Below, in pieces: positions 4,852 to 11,520 of a DNA stretch of 22,357 nt. Below the pieces are notes generated by a model. It was not told the DNA's origin, made no database searches, and saw nothing but the letters and a program-made list of their open reading frames with translations. The stretch's first letter is position 1, and each line of letters begins with the position of its first letter. This stretch comes from a virus. The translations under genes and the position numbers were made by a program. The stretch is from positions 1 to 22,357 of the IMG/VR virus record IMGVR_UViG_3300034418_001961. One strand, written 5' to 3'.

Positions 4852-4968
4852 ATGGCTAAACAAAATATTGGAGCAATTGCTCCGGTTTATAAAAAACGTA
4901 TTACTCGTCCCGGTAGACATAGCAAGAAACCTAATAAGCAATACAAAGTTAAAACCTACTTTGGTTAA
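4852..4968 (+). CDS. 38-residue basic protein, copy 2
   Basis: Reads MAKQNIGAIAPVYKKRITRP..., ending KTYFG. It aligns end to end and without gaps with the 38-residue protein at 2107-2223, with about 20 identical residues (MAK, G7, KKRI, R19, GRH, N28K, YFG). Because the match is in protein and not simply in DNA, both are likely functional. It sits between the KMRGG gene and a short membrane protein. Function unknown. Confidence 0.7.
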   Translation: MAKQNIGAIAPVYKKRITRPGRHSKKPNKQYKVKTYFG

Positions 4969-5068
4969 GTACTTGGCATGGGCGTTGCTCTATATGGGCA
5001 AGCCCTTTACTTGTGTTGGTAATTGGTTTTGGAAGAAACATTGTAAAGTGTTAGATTGGAATAAGTAA
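4961..5068 (+). CDS. Short aromatic membrane protein
   Basis: The frame ends VKYLAWALLYMGKPFTCVGN..., KVLDWNK, TAA at 5066-5068. It is hydrophobic and tryptophan-rich, suggesting one membrane-associated helix. I favour the TTG at 4961, overlapping the preceding stop, giving 35 residues. The alternative ATG at 4847 gives 73 residues, but the added part lies out of frame over the better supported 38-residue gene. The stop overlaps the next ATG as TAATG. Function unknown; a lysis accessory role is conceivable. Confidence 0.5.
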   Translation: MVKYLAWALLYMGKPFTCVGNWFWKKHCKVLDWNK

Positions 5069-5433
5069 TGGTAGCAATACAGTATAAAACAGTAACTGAA
5101 AGCATAGCTGTAACAGCCACATCTGGCGGTGCTAGTGCTAATGTTTTGTACACGGTTCCCCCCTTTCACGATTCTACTATAGAATTTTTGCACGTTAGTA
5201 ATGGTGCTGCTTCTACAGATAATGTATCAATACAATGGTATCATAAAGAAGACAATGCATATTACACCATAGTAAATAACAAATCTATATCGGGTAATGA
5301 TGTATATAATGTGATTACAGCCGACCGTCTTCATCTTCACGCTGGTGACAAGATTGTTGTTTTTAACGGCGGTGGAAGTCTAGGTGTAACATTATCAGCG
5401 ACTGAATACTATAACCCAACACGTGGTAACTAG
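5068..5433 (+). CDS. Small beta-rich, probably virion-associated protein
   Basis: A 121-residue protein with alternating hydrophobic/polar strands, no membrane helix and no cysteines. Recognisable pieces are VLYTVPPFHDSTIEFLHVSN, VSIQWYHKEDNAYYTI and LHLHAGDKIVVFNGGGSLGV. The pattern (short strand, PP turn, aromatic strand, AGDKI, final ATEYY) resembles the 114-residue protein after the tail fibre (21997-22341), which ends with a PGDTIKV strand. Both may be small beta-sandwich accessories of the virion; this is inference from pattern only. Its ATG overlaps the previous stop. Confidence 0.75.
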   Translation: MVAIQYKTVTESIAVTATSGGASANVLYTVPPFHDSTIEFLHVSNGAASTDNVSIQWYHKEDNAYYTIVNNKSISGNDVYNVITADRLHLHAGDKIVVFNGGGSLGVTLSATEYYNPTRGN

Positions 5434-5446
5434 GAGAACAGGAGAT

Positions 5447-5563
5447 ATGCCCCTTACAACAAAAGGTTCTAAGATTAAATCTGCCATGACAAAAGAATAT
5501 GGGGAGAAGAAGGGTGAACAAATCTTCTACGCAAGTGCCAACAAAGGAATAATTACACACTAA
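5447..5563 (+). CDS. 38-residue conserved small basic protein
   Basis: Reads MPLTTKGSKIKSAMTKEYGE..., with KKGEQIFYASANKG near the C-terminus. AGGAG lies just before the ATG. The pattern G-x-K-I-x-x-x-M-x-x-x-Y-G-x-K-K-G-E-x-x-F-Y-A-S-x-N-K-G is one I recall from many aquatic phages, always as a peptide of about 40 residues with unknown function. The stop overlaps the next ATG (TAATG). Confidence 0.75.
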   Translation: MPLTTKGSKIKSAMTKEYGEKKGEQIFYASANKGIITH

Positions 5564-5724
5564 TGGCTACTAAGAAAAAAACTAAAAAACCAGTACCAAC
5601 CAAGCCCGCTTTGTGGACAAAAGCAAAAGCAGAAGCAAAGCGCAAATTTAAAGTATATCCATCAGCGTATGCTAATGGGTATGCCGCTAAACGTTATAAA
5701 GCAATGGGTGGCGGCTGGAAGTAA
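5563..5724 (+). CDS. 53-residue basic protein, WxxAKxxA family
   Basis: Reads MATKKKTKKPVPTKPALWTK..., followed by a segment with AYANGYAAKRYKAMGGGW. A lysine-rich N-terminus precedes a compact segment in which Trp, Ser-Ala-Tyr-Ala and Tyr-Lys-x-Met-Gly-Gly-Gly recur in small phage proteins of unknown function that I have seen in aquatic phages. The ATG overlaps the preceding stop and its own stop overlaps the next ATG. Confidence 0.72.
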   Translation: MATKKKTKKPVPTKPALWTKAKAEAKRKFKVYPSAYANGYAAKRYKAMGGGWK

Positions 5725-5951
5725 TGCAACATGTTTTTTTGTTGCTGGTCTATCTTGGGACGGGAGACACAAGACAGCTTACCAGCAATGATATGTATTT
5801 TGCAAGTATTGATGACTGTAATTATTTTGCTAGTCAAGTTTCAAAAAGGTACGGAAATTACAAATATTATACATATCTAGACCCTAAAGATAGAGTTACG
5901 GCGTACTGTGTCCCGAAATACGTTGATAAAAGTAAAACAAGGATATACTGA
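5724..5951 (+). CDS. Small exported-type protein with paired cysteines, second member
   Basis: A 75-residue protein with a hydrophobic start (MQHVFLLLVYLGTG). One Cys lies in DDCNYF and another in AYCVPKYV near the end. The order (hydrophobic strand, D-x-C helix, aromatic strand, final C-x-x-K) matches the 65-residue protein at 1255-1452, so the two may be distant relatives joined by a disulfide in the periplasm. It overlaps both neighbours by one to three bases. Function unknown. Confidence 0.7.
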   Translation: MQHVFLLLVYLGTGDTRQLTSNDMYFASIDDCNYFASQVSKRYGNYKYYTYLDPKDRVTAYCVPKYVDKSKTRIY

Positions 5952-6391
5952 TGTTAGCCGAACTTGCCGCAGCCAATGCCGCTTTTGCAGTTATTAAAAC
6001 AGCTATTGCTAATGGGCGCGAAATATCAGCAGTAGGTTCACAAATTGCTTCATTTGTAAGTTCTAAAGAAGATTTACAGAAAAAAGTCCAAAAGAAAAAA
6101 GCTAGCGCCTTCCACGAAGGCAATGATTTTGAAGAATTTATGGCACTAGAAGCCATTAAAGAAAAAGAAGAAGAACTAAAGCAATATATGATTTATTGCG
6201 GCAGGCCAGGACTTTGGAATGACTGGATAAAATTTCAAGCAGAAGCAAGAGTTGCTAGACAAGAAGCACTTCGCAAGCAAAAAGAACATATGCAGGATAT
6301 GCTTGAATATGGTTTGATAGGATTGCTAGTTATCGGCGTTGGTTCTGCGGCAGTATTTTTACTATATTTAGTGTTCCAGCATAGAGGATAA
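5951..6391 (+). CDS. Coiled-coil protein with C-terminal membrane anchor
   Basis: A 146-residue protein. The first 50 residues are Ala-rich and helical (MLAELAAANAAFAVIKTAIA). A charged region follows, then EEFMALEAIKEKEEELKQYM and CGRPGLWNDWIKFQAEARVA, and a single membrane helix at about residues 119-140 (GLIGLLVIGVGSAAVFLL), ending at HRG. The pattern is familiar from several marine phages as an uncharacterised protein. A tail-anchored coiled coil could be a spanin-like or envelope-associated factor, but the anchor is at the wrong end for a classical inner-membrane spanin. The ATG overlaps the preceding stop (TGATG). Confidence 0.75.
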   Translation: MLAELAAANAAFAVIKTAIANGREISAVGSQIASFVSSKEDLQKKVQKKKASAFHEGNDFEEFMALEAIKEKEEELKQYMIYCGRPGLWNDWIKFQAEARVARQEALRKQKEHMQDMLEYGLIGLLVIGVGSAAVFLLYLVFQHRG

Positions 6392-6401
6392 GTATATTGC
6401 A

Positions 6402-6683
6402 ATGGCTTACAAAGGAGGCTTAAAAAAGTGGTTTGGCGAAAAATGGGTAGACGTATCAACAGGAAAACCTTGTGGCCGCAAATCAGCAACTAAGTCTAAG
6501 AGAAAGTATCCAGCGTGCCGCCCGGCGGCGACAGCTGCCAAGATGTCGAGAGGACAGAAAGCCGCCATTACGCGTAAAAAGCGAAAAGCCGGCAACCCAG
6601 GTGGAAAGCCCACATCGGTTAGATGGCCCGTTTCACCCTCTGGACGGAAACAGTCGACCAAACGGAAAGCTTCAAAAGCATGA
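6402..6683 (+). CDS. Basic protein with WFGEKWVDV and AGNPGGKPT motifs
   Basis: A 93-residue, very basic protein. It starts MAYKGGLKKWFGEKWVDV, has a conserved CGRKSA, a KRKYPACRP segment, MSRGQKAAITRKKRKAG and NPGGKPT. Two cysteines flank the middle. Phage proteins with this order of motifs form a domain family of unknown function (I believe DUF5872, unverified). The C-terminal ~25 residues are a Ser/Lys tail. The TGA overlaps the next ATG. Location ahead of the terminase genes is the usual neighbourhood for such proteins. Confidence 0.8.
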   Translation: MAYKGGLKKWFGEKWVDVSTGKPCGRKSATKSKRKYPACRPAATAAKMSRGQKAAITRKKRKAGNPGGKPTSVRWPVSPSGRKQSTKRKASKA

Positions 6684-6937
6684 CCAATAAACGTAATTAT
6701 AGAAAAGAATACGATAATTACCACGCCCAGCCAAAGCAAAAAAAGCGCCGCGCTTCTCGTAATGCAGCACGCGCTATTATGGCTAAACGCGGTAAAGTCA
6801 CTAAAGGTGACGGTAAAGACGTGCATCATACGTCAGGCAACCCTATGAATAATACAAGGTTGTCTGTAAAAGCTAAGAGCAATAATCGCTCATTTGCGCG
6901 TACTAAAACAGGAAGAAAGAAGAATCCTCGTGCCTAG
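6680..6937 (+). CDS. Small basic protein with HNH-like core
   Basis: An 85-residue protein. The ATG at 6680 overlaps the previous TGA and is preferred over an in-frame upstream codon inside the preceding gene. The core DVHHTSGNPMNNTRLSVKAK resembles the HH...N(P)xxN region of HNH nucleases, and the C-terminus is basic (RTKTGRKKNPRA). It is shorter than typical HNH enzymes and lacks a clear second His/Asn metal site, so catalysis is uncertain. HNH proteins beside terminases often help packaging in other phages; by analogy it may assist TerL. Confidence 0.72.
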   Translation: MTNKRNYRKEYDNYHAQPKQKKRRASRNAARAIMAKRGKVTKGDGKDVHHTSGNPMNNTRLSVKAKSNNRSFARTKTGRKKNPRA

Positions 6938-7328
6938 TCAAAGACAATTAACCGAGTTACAATCTAAGTTTTTGGATGCTTTGTTTGGCGAAGCTGGCGG
7001 CAACTATTCTAAAGCTATGCGCCTTGCTGGGTATTCGGAAACTACAAACCCTTACGCAATTATTCAATCACTGCGTTCTGAAATTATTGAACGCGCAGAA
7101 CTAGAAATGGCCGCTAATGCGCCTAAAGCTGTTCTGTCTATGGTTGGTGTTATTGATGACCCTACCGCTATTGGTAACAGGGAACGGCTAGCTGCATCAC
7201 AACAAATACTTGACAGAGTAGGGCTTTCTAAGGTAGAAAAGCTTAACGTGTCGGCAGAAAAGCCGATGGGATTGTTTATACTACCGGCAAAGAATGATGA
7301 CAGCATCGAAGAGACTGAATCCAACTGA
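6930..7328 (+). CDS. terS: Terminase small subunit
   Basis: A 132-residue protein starting at GTG 6930, which overlaps the preceding stop. Upstream in-frame codons lie inside the HNH-like gene. The N-terminal part is helical with a helix-turn-helix-like SKFLDALFGE...NYSKAMRLAGYS, typical of DNA-binding small terminases. A second helical region (APKAVLSMVGVIDDPTAIGN) and a C-terminal strand (MGLFILPAK) would oligomerise and contact the large subunit. It recognises the packaging site on the concatemer. Identification rests on pattern and on position two genes ahead of TerL. Confidence 0.75.
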   Translation: MPSQRQLTELQSKFLDALFGEAGGNYSKAMRLAGYSETTNPYAIIQSLRSEIIERAELEMAANAPKAVLSMVGVIDDPTAIGNRERLAASQQILDRVGLSKVEKLNVSAEKPMGLFILPAKNDDSIEETESN

Positions 7329-7632
7329 TAGGTATGATAAAGTAAACTGCCCAACAGTTCCGTGGGGCTACAAAAGGTCAGACTTTGACCCACAACTTTT
7401 AGAACCTATTGAAGAACATTTAGAAGCCTTGGAAGAAGGCATTGCGTATTTAAAAACCTCGTCCTACCCAGAAGTAGCTCGGTGGCTTACGGATTACACA
7501 GGTGTACGGATTACTCCAATGGGCTTGTGGAAACGTGTAAAACGTGACGCATCGGATAGACGAAAGCATGTTGAACAAAAACGCCGTGCGGCCAAGACCG
7601 CGGCCCAAGGCAACATCCAAACCCAAAACTAA
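7294..7632 (+). CDS. HTH-type protein, probable detached N-terminal part of TerL
   Basis: A 112-residue protein with two adjacent ATGs at 7294 and 7297, overlapping the small terminase by 35 bases. Visible parts are VPWGYKRSDFDPQLLEPIEE, a helical SYPEVARWLTDYTG segment and ITPMGLWKRVKRDASDRRKH that resembles a helix-turn-helix followed by a basic coiled coil. In some marine phages, as I recall, the same order of segments precedes the ATPase domain in one protein. Here the frame ends at 7632 while the TerL frame, shifted by +1, continues the coiled coil from 7568. A split gene, reinitiation or frameshifting would all explain this. Confidence 0.7.
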   Translation: MMTASKRLNPTDRYDKVNCPTVPWGYKRSDFDPQLLEPIEEHLEALEEGIAYLKTSSYPEVARWLTDYTGVRITPMGLWKRVKRDASDRRKHVEQKRRAAKTAAQGNIQTQN

Positions 7633-9196
7633 AGAGCAGCGGGAACAGGACAAGCTAAAACGTGCTAAGCGTTCTGCGCGAACTCAGCTTAATATGGCCC
7701 AGAAAAAATTGGTCAAGCTGACGCAGCAAGAAGAGGCTCTTAAAGAACCCGAAGCTCAATTGATTGGTACTAGCGCGTACCAGCCAGTTGAGGAGCAAGA
7801 AGATGAAATTTTGTTCGAGCCAAATGCCGGCCCTCAAACAGACTTTCTTGCTTCATCGGAACGAGAAGTTTTATACGGTGGCGCAGCTGGTGGCGGCAAG
7901 TCTTACGCTCTAATTATTGACCCGTTGCGTTATTGTAATAACCAGAATTTTAACGCGCTGATTCTTCGTCGTACAAATGATGAATTGCGCGAATTGATAC
8001 ATAAAAGTCAGGAGATGTACCCTAAAGCATACCCTGGCGCAAAATGGATGGAAAAGAAAAGCCAATGGACATTTCCATCCGGTGCTAGAATCTGGATGAC
8101 ATATCTAGAGCAGGACAAAGATGTTCTGCGTTACCAAGGTCAGGCGTTTACTTACATTGGCATAGACGAACTGACGCAGTATTCGACACCTTATGCTTGG
8201 GATTATTTACGCTCGCGTCTCAGAACTGCAGACCCCTCGTTACCCGTCTTCATGCGGGCGACAACCAACCCTGGTGGTCCGGGGCATGCGTGGGTTAAAA
8301 AGATGTTTATCGACCCTGCTCCGCATAACACATCGTTCTGGGCGACTGACATTACTACTGGTGAAACGTTGGCTTATCCAGAACGCCATAGCAAAGCGGG
8401 ACAACCGCTCTTCAGGCGGCGTTTTATCCCAGCTAAATTGTTGGATAATCCGTACCTTTATGAGCAAGGCGACTATGAAGCCATGCTGCTCTCACTGCCT
8501 GAAGTACAGCGACGACAGTTACTAGAAGGGTCTTGGGATATTGCGGAAGGCGCCGCCTTTTCAGAATTTAGTAGGCTACATCATGTTGTTGAACCTTATG
8601 ACATACCGAATTCATGGCGTAAATTTAGGGCTTGCGATTACGGCTACTCCTCTGCTACCGGCGTTCTTTGGTTTGCTGTAGACCCAGCTGATGAAACGCT
8701 TCTTGTTTATCGGGAGCTTTATGTAAGTAAAGTACCAGCTAAAGAGCTAGCACATATGGTACTAGCGGCAGAAGAAGGCGAAGCTATACATTACGGCGTA
8801 CTTGACTCGTCACTATGGCACAAGCGCGGTGATACAGGACCAAGCCTAGCTGAACAGATGATTGTTGAAGGATGCCGTTGGCGTCCATCTGACAGAAGTC
8901 GCGGTAGCCGTGTAGCAGGCAAAAACGAACTGCACCGCAGACTACAAATTGATGAAAATACTGGGCGCGCCGGCATTGAGATATTTAATAACTGTACTAA
9001 CCTCATTGCTCAGCTTCCTTCCCTTCCTCTAGATAAAACTAATCCAGAGGACGTAAATACTAAAGTAGAAGACCACCTCTACGATGCACTGCGATATGGT
9101 ATCATGTCGCGACCACAGTCTCGGTCTATCTTTGATTACCCAAATCAAATACCAACACAAAGATGGGCACCTGCAGACACAACTTTTGGATATTGA
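7568..9196 (+). CDS. terL: Terminase large subunit (packaging ATPase and nuclease)
   Basis: A 542-residue motor that drives DNA into the procapsid and cuts concatemers. A basic coiled-coil N-terminus (about 1-80) is followed by Walker A GGAAGGGKS (residues 104-112), Walker B YIGIDE (196-201) and the TTNPGGPGHAWVKKMF coupling segment. The RNase H-like nuclease follows, with candidate metal-binding Asp357 (RACDYGY), Asp413 (YGVLDSS) and Asp506 (DHLYDALRYG). I chose ATG 7568; an in-frame codon at 7544 is possible. It overlaps the HTH-type gene by 65 bases and is followed after 3 bases by the portal gene. All expected motifs are intact. Confidence 0.95.
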   Translation: MLNKNAVRPRPRPKATSKPKTKEQREQDKLKRAKRSARTQLNMAQKKLVKLTQQEEALKEPEAQLIGTSAYQPVEEQEDEILFEPNAGPQTDFLASSEREVLYGGAAGGGKSYALIIDPLRYCNNQNFNALILRRTNDELRELIHKSQEMYPKAYPGAKWMEKKSQWTFPSGARIWMTYLEQDKDVLRYQGQAFTYIGIDELTQYSTPYAWDYLRSRLRTADPSLPVFMRATTNPGGPGHAWVKKMFIDPAPHNTSFWATDITTGETLAYPERHSKAGQPLFRRRFIPAKLLDNPYLYEQGDYEAMLLSLPEVQRRQLLEGSWDIAEGAAFSEFSRLHHVVEPYDIPNSWRKFRACDYGYSSATGVLWFAVDPADETLLVYRELYVSKVPAKELAHMVLAAEEGEAIHYGVLDSSLWHKRGDTGPSLAEQMIVEGCRWRPSDRSRGSRVAGKNELHRRLQIDENTGRAGIEIFNNCTNLIAQLPSLPLDKTNPEDVNTKVEDHLYDALRYGIMSRPQSRSIFDYPNQIPTQRWAPADTTFGY

Positions 9197-9199
9197 TAA

Positions 9200-11299
9200 A
9201 TGGCTGAAGATGAAAACATTGAAGCGCTAGTATTTGAACCAAAATCAGGTTCTGAAGAACTTGCTGAATATATACGTTCAAAATTTGAAATTGTAGAATC
9301 TAGTCGCCAAGATGAAGAAGAACGGTGGCTGGATGCTTACCGGCAATACCGCGGTCTGTACGGCCCTGATATGCAATTTACATCTACCGAAAAATCTCAA
9401 GTCTTTATCAAAGTTACAAAAACCAAAGTGCTGGCAGCATACGGACAGATTATTGATGTCTTGTTTGCTGGCCAGCGTTTTCCTTTAGGTGTTGACCCTA
9501 CTCGCATCCCAGAAGGCGTAGAAGAAGCGGTACATTTTGACCCTAAAGATGCCGAAAATTCTATGGAAGAGCTCGGCAAAATGTACGGATTTTCTGGAGA
9601 TGGACGGCAACTCCCGCCTGGGGCTACCCGTAAAAGCCTAGAAGAAATGAACCTTGGTACATTTTCTGATGAACTTTCTGAAATTGAGGGCGACGTACGC
9701 CTCGGCGTTGGTAAAACTCCTACCGCACAAACTTACAATCCAGCACAAGAAGCTGCAAAGCGGATGGAGAAGAAAATACTAGACCAACTTGAGGAGTCTA
9801 GTGCATCTAAACATTTGCGCCTCACTGCATTTGAAATGGCTTTATTTGGCACAGGCATCATTAAAGGCCCATTTGCGGTAGATAAAGAGTATGCTAATTG
9901 GGACGATGAAGGTAACTATGACCCGTTAATTAAAACGGTACCAAAAGTAGAAAACGTTTCTATTTGGAACTTTTACCCTGATTCTGACGCTAAAAATATG
10001 GATGAATGCGAATTTATTATTCAGCGGCATCGCCTAAGTCATTCAGATTTACGCGCACTTAAGAAGCGCCCATACTTCCGTGCTGACGCCATTGATAATG
10101 CCGTTTCTATGGGCACTAACTACACTCGTAAGTGGTGGGAAACAGACATTGAAGACTACCGAAATTCGTATGATATCGACCGGTTTGAAATCCTTGAGTT
10201 CTGGGGCAACATCGACAAAGATGTAGCAGAAGAAGCAGGGCTTGATGTTCCCGCCGATTTGAAGAATGTAGACACGCTACAAGTTAATTGCTGGATTTGC
10301 CACGATAAAATCCTACGGCTTGTAATCAATCCGTTTACGCCTAAGCGTATTCCGTATTTTGCCGCACCATACGAAATGAATCCTTATTCATTCTTTGGCG
10401 TAGGCTTAGCAGAAAACATGACTGATACCCAGCAGCTTATGAATGGCTTTATGCGCATGGCTGTTGATAATGCCGTACTTTCTGGAAATCTTATATTTGA
10501 AATTGACGAAACCAACCTAGTCCCAGGGCAAGACCTTGAGCTCTACCCCGGTAAAGTATTTCGTAGACAAGGTGGCGCACCAGGTCAAGCGCTATTTGGC
10601 ACTAAGTATCCTAACGTCAGCGCCGAAAACATGATGATGTTTGATAAAGCGCGGCAGATGGCCGATGATGCTACGGGTATTCCATCGTACTCCCACGGCC
10701 AAACAGGCGTACAAGGCACCGGCCGTACAGCCGCCGGCATCTCTATGCTTATGGGAGCTGCCCAGCTGAGCATTAAAGGCGTAGTTAAAAACATTGACGA
10801 TTACTTGCTACAGCCTTTAGGGGAAGCATTCTATGCATTCAATATGCAATTTGATTTTGACCCTGATATTAAAGGCGACTTAGAGGTTAAAGCGCGTGGT
10901 ACCGAAAGCTTGATGAAAAATGAAGTTCGGTCACAACGGCTACTTCAACTTCTTAATATTGCAGGGAATCCAAACCTTGCATCATTTGTTAAGTTTTCTG
11001 TCGTACTTAAAGAATTGGCACAGTCTATGGACTTGGATGCCGAGAAGTTTATTAACGATGAGCGGGAAGCATTCCGGCAAGCACAGATTATTCGTGAAGC
11101 TGGCGGGATGCAGCAACAGCAACAACCTGACCAAGGGCTTAGCCCAATGGATATGTCTGGCGGCGGCGCCGGTAACATAGGGGTAGGAGGCGCAGCTGTG
11201 CCAGGCGAGCAAGGCTTTAGTGCCGCCGGTGAGCAAGCACCACAACAAGAACAAAACCCACAGGCACAACTTGCTAGTATACTAGGAGGTCTTCGGTGA
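9200..11299 (+). CDS. Portal protein
   Basis: A 699-residue protein forming the dodecameric ring at the capsid vertex through which DNA enters and leaves. The identification rests on position directly after TerL, length typical of podovirus portals, and segments such as RWLDAYRQYRG, ENVSIWNFYPD, AAPYEMNPYSFFGVGLAENM and DDATGIPSYSHGQTGVQGTG, which I associate with marine podovirus portals. The acidic N-terminal domain, central alpha/beta wing and helical stem fit the fold. The last ~65 residues are Gln- and Gly-rich (MQQQQQPDQG...), low complexity, perhaps lying inside the head. Its TGA overlaps the GTG of the next gene. Confidence 0.9.
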   Translation: MAEDENIEALVFEPKSGSEELAEYIRSKFEIVESSRQDEEERWLDAYRQYRGLYGPDMQFTSTEKSQVFIKVTKTKVLAAYGQIIDVLFAGQRFPLGVDPTRIPEGVEEAVHFDPKDAENSMEELGKMYGFSGDGRQLPPGATRKSLEEMNLGTFSDELSEIEGDVRLGVGKTPTAQTYNPAQEAAKRMEKKILDQLEESSASKHLRLTAFEMALFGTGIIKGPFAVDKEYANWDDEGNYDPLIKTVPKVENVSIWNFYPDSDAKNMDECEFIIQRHRLSHSDLRALKKRPYFRADAIDNAVSMGTNYTRKWWETDIEDYRNSYDIDRFEILEFWGNIDKDVAEEAGLDVPADLKNVDTLQVNCWICHDKILRLVINPFTPKRIPYFAAPYEMNPYSFFGVGLAENMTDTQQLMNGFMRMAVDNAVLSGNLIFEIDETNLVPGQDLELYPGKVFRRQGGAPGQALFGTKYPNVSAENMMMFDKARQMADDATGIPSYSHGQTGVQGTGRTAAGISMLMGAAQLSIKGVVKNIDDYLLQPLGEAFYAFNMQFDFDPDIKGDLEVKARGTESLMKNEVRSQRLLQLLNIAGNPNLASFVKFSVVLKELAQSMDLDAEKFINDEREAFRQAQIIREAGGMQQQQQPDQGLSPMDMSGGGAGNIGVGGAAVPGEQGFSAAGEQAPQQEQNPQAQLASILGGLR

Positions 11300-11520
11300 C
11301 ACCAGAAGTAGCTAAAAAACTACTCCCACTTGTTAATACTAAAAAGAATACTGACGCTCTAGAACTCTATATGGAAGAACGGATTAAAGATGCGTTTAAG
11401 GTACTAGAACAGTCTACTGATGTGGTAGTTATCCACATGGCACAAGGAGCAATCCGCGAGTTACGCAGGTTAAAAAGTTTGCGTAGCGAGGTAGTAGCAA
11501 AGGCAGGACAGAATGGCTAA
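11296..11520 (+). CDS. Small helical protein between portal and virion protein
   Basis: A 74-residue protein starting at GTG 11296 with a strong AGGAGGT at 11284-11290, the best ribosome site among these genes. The sequence is highly charged and helical (LLPLVNTKKNTDALELYMEE, AQGAIRELRRLKSLRSEV). The GTG overlaps the portal stop and its TAA lies inside the next gene. A helical chaperone or portal-associated factor is possible; no family is recognised. Confidence 0.8.
   Translation: MTPEVAKKLLPLVNTKKNTDALELYMEERIKDAFKVLEQSTDVVVIHMAQGAIRELRRLKSLRSEVVAKAGQNG

Noticed and set aside
4847-4968. N-terminal part of the 73-codon hydrophobic frame starting at 4847
   Set aside because: This part overlaps the better supported 38-residue gene at 4852-4968 in another frame. 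Only the portion after about 4961 reads as an independent protein.
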